Source: Pomphorhynchus laevis (taxonomy: Eukaryota > Acanthocephala > Palaeacanthocephala > Echinorhynchida > Pomphorhynchidae). Taken from it: 64,000 nucleotides of DNA. The notes under the pieces were generated by a model. The model worked only from the letters and a program-made list of their open reading frames with translations, made no database searches and was not told the DNA's origin. Both the position numbers and the translations under genes were made by a program. The stretch is from positions 161,396 to 225,395 of the forward strand of contig WNNJ02001962.1 in NCBI GenBank assembly GCA_012934845.2, in the 5' to 3' direction. This document shows positions 34,241-44,763 of the stretch, in pieces. Every line of letters starts with the position of its first letter. The first letter of the stretch is position 1.

Positions 34241-34689
34241 TTATTCAATTAAACATGCGCTAAATTCATGAACTAAACAAATTAATACGTAAAAACTAAG
34301 GAATGAAACCTGGAAGACTTTTGAGATAAAAAAATATTAAATGGACATGTTGTACTTCTTCATTTTGTTGGCGAATGACAACAAATCCGCTACAAATTAA
34401 TTAATTCGACTTATATATGAACATGTTGGTTCTATTTTCGGTTGTTAACAAAATCCGTATTTTCATTAAAGTAATTTAATTGAGGCATATTTTAAGCTAG
34501 AGTTCTATGAAAATATAACTAAACAAAAAAATTAAAATGATTGCAATTTATATGGTTGAAAGCATTTTAATTTAAATTAATCAAAATGATTATTAATTCA
34601 AATTATTAATAATAATTTTTATTATTTTTTTCACAATAAATTTTATTCGCAATAGAAAAAACATTGACACATGTTCTGTTAAAATAGTT

Positions 34690-34997
34690 CTGTCCACATC
34701 CATCTTCCGCCCTCAGTCCGAAATCGATAGAGTGACGTGTCCGTTCCTCAGGACTGCTGGTGCTGGTCACGGGCGCTTCATTCTTTGATCGCAGCGCGCG
34801 TAAACATGTGGTGCGAAATGAGCTAACGATATGCTTATACTTGTACGAAGGTCATTAATAACATCGGCATAGTCACATCGATGTAACTGGAAAAATTTTC
34901 TTGTCAACGACTTTAGCAAATTTGTCGCGGACGGACCAACTCCACTAATAAAAGTAAGGACAAATGGAATAAAGCAGCTCTGTAAGGACAAAAACAT
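34690..34997 (-). pseudogene. C-terminal remnant of the QGDP/YADD-family retroelement, better preserved
   Basis: An open frame of 76 residues on the - strand reads CFIPFVLTFISGVGPSATNL, LKSLTRKFFQLHR, YADVINDLRTSISISLAHFA and ends near RCDQRMKR. This is the conserved tail of the family (FVPFVxTxxGxxGPxAxxFLxxL, then YxxxxxxLRxxLSFxLxRS). Nothing of the RT is seen upstream, so only the last part of an element was kept. Confidence 0.6.
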
Positions 34998-35009
34998 AAA
35001 ATGATTGCA

Positions 35010-36100
35010 ATTAAAATGGTTAAAAGCATTTCAATTAAAATTAATCAAAATGATTATTAATTCAAATTATTAATAATAATTAATATTTTTTAATATTAAT
35101 TATTATTAATATTAAAAATATTAATAGAAATTTATAATAATAGCAAATAATTAATAGCAAATACTAGATAGCAAGTTTTATCAAATGAATTACACCACTA
35201 GCACGTATTTATCTTACGTAGTAGAGATAAACAACATTTATAATAACATTGCAATTTCTCTTTATGATTCCTATACTAAGTTGAGATAAATAACATTTAT
35301 AATGACATTGCAATTTTTCTTGATGAGCGCTAACCTTCATTTTTGTAAGATTAAAATATTTCATTCGTCTAGTAATTAATGAATAATTATCTATTTATTT
35401 GAAAATATTTTTATTTCTTCTTGTAGTTTTGTAAATTTACGGGAACGTATAAATTAACAATATTAATAATAACAATACTAATTTGAGATAATCTGTTCAA
35501 AAAAATAATAACCCTCTGTCGCCACGGGCGATGAGGGAGTATCAACATCAAAACGGTATTACCATACTATAACCTCAATTAGCAAACATCTACCAAAATA
35601 ATATTACTAATTCACATGTCGTTAATCTGCAATCGAGATAGTGTTTTTAAATGAATGCAAGTTCGATAATGTAGGAGCTGTTGGCACATACATAAACAGT
35701 ATTTACAAATACAGGCGGATTCTCGTGTATGGCACGAGAATAAACTTGCCATGAATACCGTCAAGAGAAGATCTCATTATACATGTTCGACTTCTTTGAT
35801 TACCAAACTTCCAAATGTTCGGAATTCAACGGCAAGCGTAAATTAGATATCACTATCTAGTAAGAGTTGCTTCTAATCCAAATTCGATACAGTCAAATGA
35901 AACGCCACCGTCTGGGGCGTTTCCATGTGTGGTTAACCATGTGTGATTATTCTGTGATTATTACTTACATAACAATTATAACGTATGAAAGAATTTTAAT
36001 ACAACTTTTTTAATTAACACGAACAGGAATGTATAAACCTGCATGCTTTTTTACAACCTTCGTCGAAAAGCTGAATCCGGAATAAGTCTATCACAGATGC
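35010..36100. other. AT-rich DNA, no gene seen
   Basis: Low-complexity A/T sequence to about 35,480. From about 35,510 to 36,100 it is somewhat richer in G and C and includes a GAAACGCC...GGGGCGTTTC hairpin near 35,900. No family is recognised. Confidence 0.4.
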
Positions 36101-36131
36101 CTAGCCCTCAATGGGGCGTTTCGACCTTAGT

Positions 36132-36332
36132 CTACTCATTACTACAGGCTGGTTTCATAAGTGTCCCTCTGTAGCTACACAACTTCGACAATACTAACTC
36201 CTCATTAAACCTCTTAATGGAAGTCACTAAGCGCACGCTACTCCACCGGTTACCAGCCTTACATCTAGTAGGATTTGCGAAATCTATGGCTTTACAGTGC
36301 AGCACGTGTGCTGTCGTTTCTTCCATTGTCAA
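36132..36332 (-). pseudogene. Possible R2-like non-LTR endonuclease fragment
   Basis: The - strand frame reads ETTAHVLHCKA, NRWSSVRLVTSIKRF and YRGTLMKPACSNE. Elements of the R2 type carry ExxxHxxxxC...RHNxxVxxL...LKPDLV between RT and nuclease. The spacing here is alike, but the catalytic PD appears as PA and the zinc residues are incomplete. A chance likeness is possible. Confidence 0.3.
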
Positions 36333-36605
36333 TTAAAATTCATATAATCACTATATGTGGTTATATGGATTTAAATTCTTGGTGACGTAATACGCTTGTA
36401 TTACGTCACCAAGTGACTTCACCTGTGAAGTTGTGGCTTCCTATATGACATAAGCGTATAAATTGTCTAAATATATCGCCCAAACGTTTATATCAAAACT
36501 TGTAGGAGAACATTATTCATGCATAAAAGATGGTATAGAATTCTCCCAAAGGATTCACAATATGGATGTGGTAGATAAAAAGTGACTTTGTTTTGATGTA
36601 AATCA

Positions 36606-37764
36606 ATGTTTACTAATATATCTATATTGAAGGCCATAAGGATATCATGTAATTTACTATCTGAAGGAAATCCTGACGACGACAAAAACTTAGGATACCA
36701 TCAATGGTTTGATATATTAAAATTGTGTATTATTAGAATTACATTTGAATTTAATGGAAACTATATGAACAAACGGATGGATTGGCAATGGGTAATCCTC
36801 AAGCACCTATTTCGAGTGAACTTTATATGAGATCATGGGAAGATAATCATCTGAAAAATATCTTGTCTTTAATTAAAATGTGGTTCCGTTAAGTCGATGA
36901 TACATTTGTTGTTGTTCCTGGTAAGACGATAAAAGGTTGTTATCTAATTAAAATAGTTTTGATATATACAATGGAAAATGACGGAGTTACAAAATAATTC
37001 TTTAACTTTTTTTAGACGTACTCGTTAGCAGGCTTCCAAACAATGCTTTGAAAAGAAGGTTTTCAAAACGTTTGATTAAAACCTAATGTTGGTTTCTGGT
37101 CGTCAAATACTCCTAACACTTGGAAAGTAGCTGCTACTAGCTCATTGTTTTTGCGAAACAATTTTATTTGCTCCGATTTTGTCGAGATGAAAAACGTGTG
37201 GGCTTAATAATTTACACTTTAAGAAAAAACAAATTTCCAGAGTGGCCGGTTAAAAAGGCTTTATATATGACCAGAACTAATTCACATTTCTAGTTCTTTA
37301 AAAGAATGGAAATTTGGATTCTATATATCAATGATATATGGAATAATCGTTTTAAAAATACATTAATGAAAACTAAACTAAACATCCAATGACATTGCTT
37401 TGTACATAAAGAATGTCTACTAAATAGTATAATTTTTAAAAAAATTAAATCCATCAACAACAATCCATATGTTGTTTATAAAATTCCTTGTAAAGACTGC
37501 GATAAAATATGCAAAGGCCAAGCTAGGCCATTTATAAATAAAAGAGTCAGCCAGCATAAATACCCACATAAGCGTGGAACAGTCAGTGCCTTAGTTAATC
37601 ATTTCATTAATAATGATTACATAATTGATTTTGATGGAACTACCATATTATCAAAAGAATCCAGTTTGTTTAAACGTACGATTTTAGAAGCGTTTTATAT
37701 TAACAAACTAAATGATAACTTAATGGTTGGTAATAAAGCTGACTTAACCTTAAAAGTAACATAA
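36606..37764 (+). pseudogene. Penelope-like retroelement ORF (RT plus GIY-YIG), broken YVDD
   Basis: The + strand retains a near-full domain order. MFTNISILKAI (the LFTNIP motif) is followed by YHQWFDILKLC and ITFEFNGNYMNKRMDW. After a shift come MGNPQAPISSELYMRSWED (GxxMGxPxxP), then WFR-stop-VDDTFVVVPG, in which the Tyr of YVDD has become TAA at 36,890. A degraded thumb follows. Then comes the endonuclease: NNPYVVYKIPCKDCDKICKG (GIY-YIG region, YIG changed to CKG), KRVSQHK, ALVNHF, KRTILEAFYINK and GNKADLTLKVT before the stop. This is a classic Penelope-like element, inactive. Confidence 0.88.
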
Positions 37765-38220
37765 ACTAAAGCCTTTAATTATAACAATTTTTTTATTTTT
37801 TCATCTTTATTTTTATATAGTATAAATTATTCTTGCAATCTATTGTTTAAAATGTTTTGGTTTCTTCTATTTTGCTATTGTATTTCTTCATTTTATTGTT
37901 TTGTTATGAATACATGTTTTGTACTTTTATTGTACATTTTTAGTGTTTTTGTTTCATTGTGGTGTTTTGTTTGCTGCGGCACCCACAAACGAAAATGCTA
38001 CATGAACAAATGTTAGCAACGATTATGATTCCAGCATAAATGTGCAAACCGACAAGAAACTTTATTTGTGACATTTTTTCATTTTTATGTTAATTTTCTG
38101 AAGATGCTAGTAGTTACTAGAGAAATATTAAAATTATTTTTGTTGTCGTTTAACTATACCTGATAGTTCCTGGAAATAAAAAACATATAAAACACTTTAT
38201 CACCATAATACATTAAAATA
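37765..38220. other. T-rich DNA downstream of the Penelope-like ORF
   Basis: It probably includes the element's 3' untranslated part. No clear terminal repeat or target duplication could be matched. Confidence 0.4.
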
Positions 38221-38222
38221 AA

Positions 38223-38358
38223 ATACTTAAATACTACTTAAACCACTTCGCATTGTGAAGAACAATTATTTTGTACAGAGAGAGCCATTCTGTGAATGTA
38301 TTGTAAATACTCGAGATTTTTGTTTTGGTCGATGTCCACTGTACTCACAGCGCAAGCA
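38223..38358 (-). pseudogene. Partial third copy of the exon-like unknown frame
   Basis: The - strand reads AVSTVDIDQNKNLEYLQYIH then NNCSSQCEVV, followed by TAAGTAGTATTTAAG as in the other two copies. The N-terminal half is replaced by unrelated sequence. It matches 29,916-30,119 and 44,515-44,763, but differs from both at many positions. Confidence 0.6.
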
Positions 38359-38876
38359 GACGGCTACGTGACTTTTGCCAATTCGTAAAAGCGCTAGTTT
38401 TTATTAAACAATGATAGTTCACTAAAATGAAATGACGTCTTTGTTTGATATCAACAAGATTTTAAAATAACTGTTGTTTTAAGTTCAGCTAATAATTTAT
38501 TTTATTTAATTAATCTAATTAAAAGGAAATATAATGCATAAATAAAACATTCGGTTTAATTTAAAGCAAAATAAATAAACGATTTTAGGAATTATTGGTT
38601 ATGATAAAAATTCCATCAACTTGAAATCTAAATCTTGTTAGCGTTGACATTTTGTCAAATTCGACTATTGTCAAATCTTAGAAAAGTTAGTTATTTATTA
38701 ATTTTTCTGAATTTCTTTGATATGAACAAGAGTTGAAAAGCGACATTTGCTGTCCAATTTATTAAAAACTGTTGAAAACAGTTTTGAAACGATTATTAAA
38801 ATGCAATTATTAAATAGAAACATTAAAGTTGTGTTTAGTAAAAAGATCAAATGCTTTGATAAATTAAAGAATCAAT

Positions 38877-39200
38877 CAAATCAGCTAACTGAGTTTACGT
38901 ATTTAATATAATTATATACTAAACAAAACATAATAATGCTAAATCAAAATTTAATAATTAAATAATAAAATTAATAATTGTTTTTAGATTTTCTATAATT
39001 TAAATCAAGTTAAAATAAAAAATTGAAATTTAAAATAAACGTCATTTTTATGAATTGACTAATAAATAATAGACGTTGTATCAGAATAATAATTAGAGGT
39101 CATCAGGAGGAACTGCTATGCTATCATGTTTCGCCCCTTAACTCGTCCACCCAACATAGCAGCGTGGCCAAATACATGCTAATGATGATCTTTAGATTGA
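38877..39200 (+). repeat. Dispersed repeat family member, longest copy
   Basis: It contains the full series AATCAAATCAGCTAACTGAG, the A/T middle, TTTTATGAATTGACTAATAA, GAGGTCATCAGGAGGAACTG, TTTCGCCCC and CCAAATACATGCTAATGATG. Other members match parts of this, so it serves as a reference for the family. Confidence 0.65.
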
Positions 39201-41090
39201 ATATTGTTTGAAACCTAGTTTTTCTAAGTAACATATCTTCTTAGTGACATTCTACAACATTGTAATTTGAAATTAAATATTGATTGAACCTCGAAATAAA
39301 TTTCTTCGTACGAATTCTAAGATGAATCATTTTCTGGATGTTTATATATATGTAATATATCTAATTAAGCTTGTTGAATTCTCGGAGTGGCATATCGCAA
39401 AATGCGAAACAGTACAGTGTTGGGAAACAGTACAGTGAAGGTGCGATGGTCGTCGTATGTTGCAAGTTAGAATATAAACGGATCACGTTATTTTTTTAAT
39501 AGCACAAATAGTAAAGTAGTTCTCGAACATATAATTTATTCACTGTTTTTTATTTTCGGCATATGCGTCTTAACATTCTCGTTTTACATGCATTATAGTT
39601 CAACTTGTTTATGAACATTCAACCAGTTAAAGAAAGAGCTGTCAGCCACATGATCATTAAATATTACCTTTAGATTCTAAAAAGTTAGTTTTTATCTTGA
39701 ATATGATTTATATGTATTAAGCAAACCAGTCTTTGTTGTATTTATGTCGTTTATTCAGATACTCATTGAAAGTTTTATCACTAATATTTCAATACTTATT
39801 CCTTTGTTTTAGACGGCTTTCGACGTCTATATATGAAGATTATCAGTTATGTGAAAATATTTCGAAAAATTGATATACTTAAATAAACTGGAATTATTTC
39901 ATAGTATCGATGTATTTTAATGATGACTTGAATGAAATTACAATATCATTATCGGTGGCATTCTAAATAATCATAAACATGAAAATTATCATTGATAGGA
40001 AGGAATATTAATAATATTGCCCTAATATCAATTATGATATTAATTGATATTAATCATATCAATGAAATATGAAAACTAAAATAATTATAGTTTTTATAAC
40101 AAATTATTAGAATCGTCTACAGTGCTATAAGCAAAGTGTATTTGTAATGAGACTGAAGTAATTGTTTCAATTTTTTAATTTAATAATACATTAGTATTTG
40201 CTAATATAATGAATCATTTTGAAGAGACCCTTGATAAATTTTTAAATCTTTCCTCTAATAATTAATCAATTAGAATTAAAATTATTAAAATGATGATCAA
40301 TATAAATTAAATATTTAAATAGTTAAGGGTGCATTAGGATCAACAATTTCGTTTCTGTAGTTTTGAATTTTGCATGAAGGAAAGAGAAAAATATCTTGCT
40401 TCCAAATATTCACAATATTTCGATACCTTCTGCTATCATTTAATAAGTTCAGGTAGGTTAATATAAATTATATAAAATCCTTTATTATAATTATTTTTTA
40501 TTTCTAATTTTTAATTATTATTTAATTATTTATTTTTTCATCATTGTTTTTAAAATTTAGACTTAGTTCGCTGATCAAATTCATTCAACTTTAAGTTTTT
40601 AAAATCCTGGATTTAGAACTTACTATTTCTTCATTTATTAAGGAATGCTTTTAATTATTTCCATTAATTTATAGAAAAAATTGATTTGTTATTTTAAAAA
40701 ATAAAACTATGTCCAAAAATAAAATTAATTCATTTCAAAATAAATATGAATATAATATGAAACATAGTTTTATATAAAAGATATAATTATATAATATAAT
40801 TATATACTACATTGTTACATGCTCATAAAAAATATATTATATTTTTGAAAAATTTAATTTTAATAATTTATAAAAATGTTATTTAAAATTGTCCTTTTTA
40901 AAATATTATATTTTTTTGCTATTAATTTTTCAAATTTTATTGTTGATTTAAGAATAAATTCATTTCCATGATGTAAATGTTTTGCTAAGTTAAACTAAAA
41001 CCGGATTTAAATACTAATAATGTTCAGTATCTTTCTTTTTCTTTTATGGTTATAAAATCAAACAAATTTTGATTATAATCAACGAAATAT
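39201..41090. other. AT-rich spacer DNA, no gene seen
   Basis: No motif or organised repeat was recognised on either strand. Confidence 0.45.
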
Positions 41091-41099
41091 ATACACCAT

Positions 41100-41720
41100 T
41101 TGTGGTAATTTTAAATTATTAAAATTTTGCATTAATCAGCTGTCCTACTAAGTAGCAATTCTTTTTGTGACTGTCGGGCATTTAATTAGTCTTTGACGAA
41201 AGATTAACTTTTTTATTTTATTTTCAAGATATCTGTCTTTTGATTTTTAATCTTTTTGAAAATATTTAAACTTTGATGTTTAAATTTTGTTTGTCTACAA
41301 AACAGAGTAAGTGAACAAGTAGAATAAAAATTTCATCTTACTAGCTTTTTATACATTTTAAAAACTGACAGTCGGTAAGACAATATTTCCTATTTTGTTA
41401 TTAAAGTGTCTGTTTGACATAATATAATCAAAACAATATTTGTATTAATCATACAATGCAGCAGTAAGGCAATCATTTAGCTGCAGAATGAAGTTGTGTT
41501 ACTTTAAATGTTTGAGTCAAAGACATTCGATCCTTATTTTGTTATTCAAACGTTAGCTTGCTGTAATGTCAAAAAGCAACATTGCTATTAAACATACATA
41601 CAGAAAGTCAATCTTTTAGTTGTAGAACAGAAAAGTTGTGATTTAAAATGTAGTTTAAACAGTTTGTGTCTGAATCACTTTTTTGTTTGCTGTAGAAAGA
41701 CAAAATGTGTGCATGAGTTT
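41100..41720. repeat. Degenerate short tandem repeat (about 140-bp spacing)
   Basis: CAGTAAGGCAATCATTTAGC at 41,462 and CAGAAAGTCAATCTTTTAGT at 41,601 head similar blocks that continue into GAAGTTGTG / AAAGTTGTG and TTTAAAATG-like ends. Further weak copies seem to flank them. Confidence 0.45.
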
Positions 41721-41999
41721 AAAATACAAAAGGTTTAAAATTATGTTAGTAATAATTTGCTACTATAAATGAACAAATTTTCTTGAGCTAGGAAGAGTTT
41801 TGCTAAAAGAAGTACTAGACGAAGTAGAAATATTGCATCATTTTGACAAAATTAATTACAGATCAAAACTTTTCAGTATCTCAGTTTCTGGTAATTTCAA
41901 TATATTTTATCTTATTGACAATTGGTTTTATAGACAGTAAGTATTTATAATCAATTTTCTCATTGTTTTAATATGACTGTATTAACGGAATAATATCTG

Positions 42000-43270
42000 C
42001 AAAACAATATATTTTTATTTAGGCATATTTTAAAGAAACTTTTAAAAATGCGATTGTATTTAATGTATGCAAAATTATTACAAAAAATATGATTTTCTAC
42101 CTTTTTTAATGATGTGAAGCATTTATTTCAAACATTGTATGTTTTTCCGCTATAGTATCTTGCAATTTAAAAAAGTATGAATTATATTTCTTAAGTTAAT
42201 GAATATACAATAATAAAAATTTATATTTTAGTCAAATTTATTTAATTGTTTTATTCTGAGCACCAAATATTTACCTAAAGCTGTTAAAAGTACTTTTAAC
42301 AGCATTTGTGTAAATATAATATATACCAATTGTTTTTCTACAATAGATTATTCTACATATATGTAATTGATTATTTAAAATTTCACATATATTATTTATT
42401 AATACTCACATGCCGATTAAATTTATTCTTAAAAACCTCATTCGCATTAGGCTGCTCGAATATTACTGTATAAATGGAAAAATATCAGCAAAACAATAAA
42501 CTTTCATTTAGATATATTTTTTAAAAACCTTTTTAAATGCGTTTTTATATATTGCAAATTTATTATAAAAAATGTTTTTCTCCTTTTATTTTTTTAAATA
42601 ATTCGAAGCATTTCATATGGATCACATAAAATTCTAAATTTATATTTGCAGCAAATACCTTATTATTTAATGGAAATTATTTAGTTTTCATTAAATGTTA
42701 AAATAAATTCAATTAGATTTTTAAAAATTAATATTTTTTGCAATAAATTATGTTCAAATATAAAAAAGTACGAATTATATTTTAGAAGCTAATGTATAAA
42801 TATCCGATCAATCAAAATTTATAATTAAACAAAAATTTATATAATTGTCAGTAGTGTAAATGTTTAACAATTAAATGTATAATAAATGTTTAATGTAAAA
42901 TATAAAAAAGTTTCACATTTTCAAAATTAGGGGTCATTATCATCTAAATTAATTAATATAATTAATTTGTTAGTTTCGTACTTAGCACACAGTATTTAAC
43001 TAAACTTGGCAAGAGCACTTTAAACAGCATTTGTGTATGACAAATGTATACAAATATTATAATATTATATAATATATAATATGTTATATGTTTTATAAAT
43101 TATAAGAAATATTATAATATTCTACAATTTATGTATAACAAACTGTATATCTACAAAATATTATTTCGCATATATGCTATTAATGATTTACTATTTCACC
43201 TCTATTAGTTATTAATAACTACGTGTCGATAAAATTTATTCTTAAAAACCTTATTCGCATTTAGTTTCTT
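42000..43270 (-). repeat. Right-arm tandem repeat zone (mirror of 31.4-32.3 kb, with an extra unit)
   Basis: CTCATTCGCATTAG near 42,437, CTTATTCGCATTTAG near 43,250 and a weaker unit beginning about 42,000 are the reverse-strand counterparts of the left-arm units. About 220 bp (42,627-42,850) has no left-arm partner. Confidence 0.65.
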
Positions 43271-43366
43271 CTATAATTCTCGAGTATAACTTAAATACTG
43301 AAAATACTGAAATCGAATTTGTAATAATTAAATAATTATTTAAAGCCAGAATGATCATTATCGGAT

Positions 43367-44075
43367 AATTTAACTTAAATGCATATGTGAGCTGAAATTC
43401 TTCTGGTCACAGCACAATATTATCCTCACAGGTATTGCTCCTATTCTTGATACAGCAGGACGCTACGAATCAGTCTGGGTGTGTCTCATCAGCTGCTGAC
43501 CCAGACCTACATTTCACGTTTCGACACTTATTATATGCTTACTCCGTACACTGATGCTGATCGTCTTTGAACTTAGGACGTCTGTATCGCTATTTAACGC
43601 TACATCTACTAGGCTGGCTGCTCCATTGGTGTAGATATACATTTCTGTATATTATTTTTAGTAGGGGATCGTATTCTATCGATCTTTTAGAAACCTACCC
43701 TATGCGTGTAATCCGCTAGCCAGATCACTGTTTTTCATGCTGCCATTTGCAATGAATGTTTTTAATTTAACTTGAATGCATCTGTGAGCTGAAATTCTTC
43801 TGGTTGTGGCACAATATTATCATCACAGGTATTGCTCCTATTCTTGATACAGCAGGACGCTACTAATCAGTCTTGGTGTGTCTCATCAAATGTAGAGCCA
43901 GATCTACATTTCACGTTTCGACCCTTATTATATGCTTACTCCGTACACTGGTGCTGATCGTCTTTGAACTCAGGACGTCTGTATCTTGATTCAGCGCTAC
44001 ATCAATTTGGCTGGAGCAGCCAAGTAGATGTACTACTTGGCTGCTCCAGCCAAGTAGTAGTTTTTTAATTTAAAT
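43367..44075 (-). repeat. Right-arm copy of the 397-bp tandem repeat and compound hairpin
   Basis: It mirrors 30,605-31,313. Both units, the CTACTTGGCTG inverted repeats (44,008-44,070) and the GTCGAAAC...CTGATGAG core (43,482-43,528 on the - strand) are kept with few changes. Confidence 0.9.
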
Positions 44076-44514
44076 AACTAGCAATCGCGCCGTTATCATC
44101 TGTAAATGTTCAAATTAGTCGCAAACGTAAGTGTTTGTAACCAACGTTTTTAGAAACGTTTATGGTAATAAAGGGTCGTCTGATTAAGTATGCAAGAACA
44201 ATAAGTATAAATATTTAAATAATCATTAAAGTAAATGATTAGTAATAAATGTCTGCAATATGTTTGAAACCATGTAATAAGAAAATAAAATATAATAATA
44301 TGAATTTACTGTGCAAAATTATAATACGAATATTTTCTAGTAACCGCTAATAATGATTGTAAGTAGCTTAGAAGATGAGCATTTGTAAAACGCATTTAAC
44401 ATTATTGAAAAAGTAAATTCATTAATAATCAATTTTTTATTCTTATCTGTAAACTTTTTTGTAAGTTAAAAATAAGATGTATAGTATACCTAACATTGAA
44501 ACTGACAATTTTAG

Positions 44515-44763
44515 ATGTTTACAGTACACTGGTTTTTATGGATTATATCATGCTTTGTTGTGAGAGACGTGACTATTTCGCATAAAGTTTGTGATCTAAG
44601 CAATAAAGGGTTTATTGATATAAACGATATTGTGCGACATTCTGCTTCTGCTGTGAGTACAGCGGGCATCCAGCAAAACCACAATCTTGAGTATTTACAA
44701 ATCATTCACAGAATTGGTTTCTGTTTACAAAATAACTGTTCTTTACAATGCGAAGAGGTGTAA
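44515..44763 (+). CDS. Exon-like conserved frame of unknown function, right arm
   Basis: An 82-residue frame starts MFTVHWFLWIISCFVVRDV, continues DLSNKGFIDINDIVRHSASA and ends NNCSLQCEEV. It is preceded by ACAATTTTAG (acceptor-like) and ends in GAGGTGTAAGTAATA (donor-like), so it may be an internal exon. Against the left-arm copy the first 120 bases are almost identical, but the last 90 differ at about 15 sites. Some changes alter the protein (GFCLQNN against ALCVPNN). I do not recognise the family; no domain is claimed. Confidence 0.45.
   Translation: MFTVHWFLWIISCFVVRDVTISHKVCDLSNKGFIDINDIVRHSASAVSTAGIQQNHNLEYLQIIHRIGFCLQNNCSLQCEEV

Larger units (their letters stand above)
32301..42299. 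other. Spacer between the inverted-repeat arms
   Basis: About 10 kb shows no arm-to-arm mirror match. It holds retroelement remnants listed separately, plus two pieces that are copies of arm sequence (33,185-33,800 and 38,223-38,358). Confidence 0.75.
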
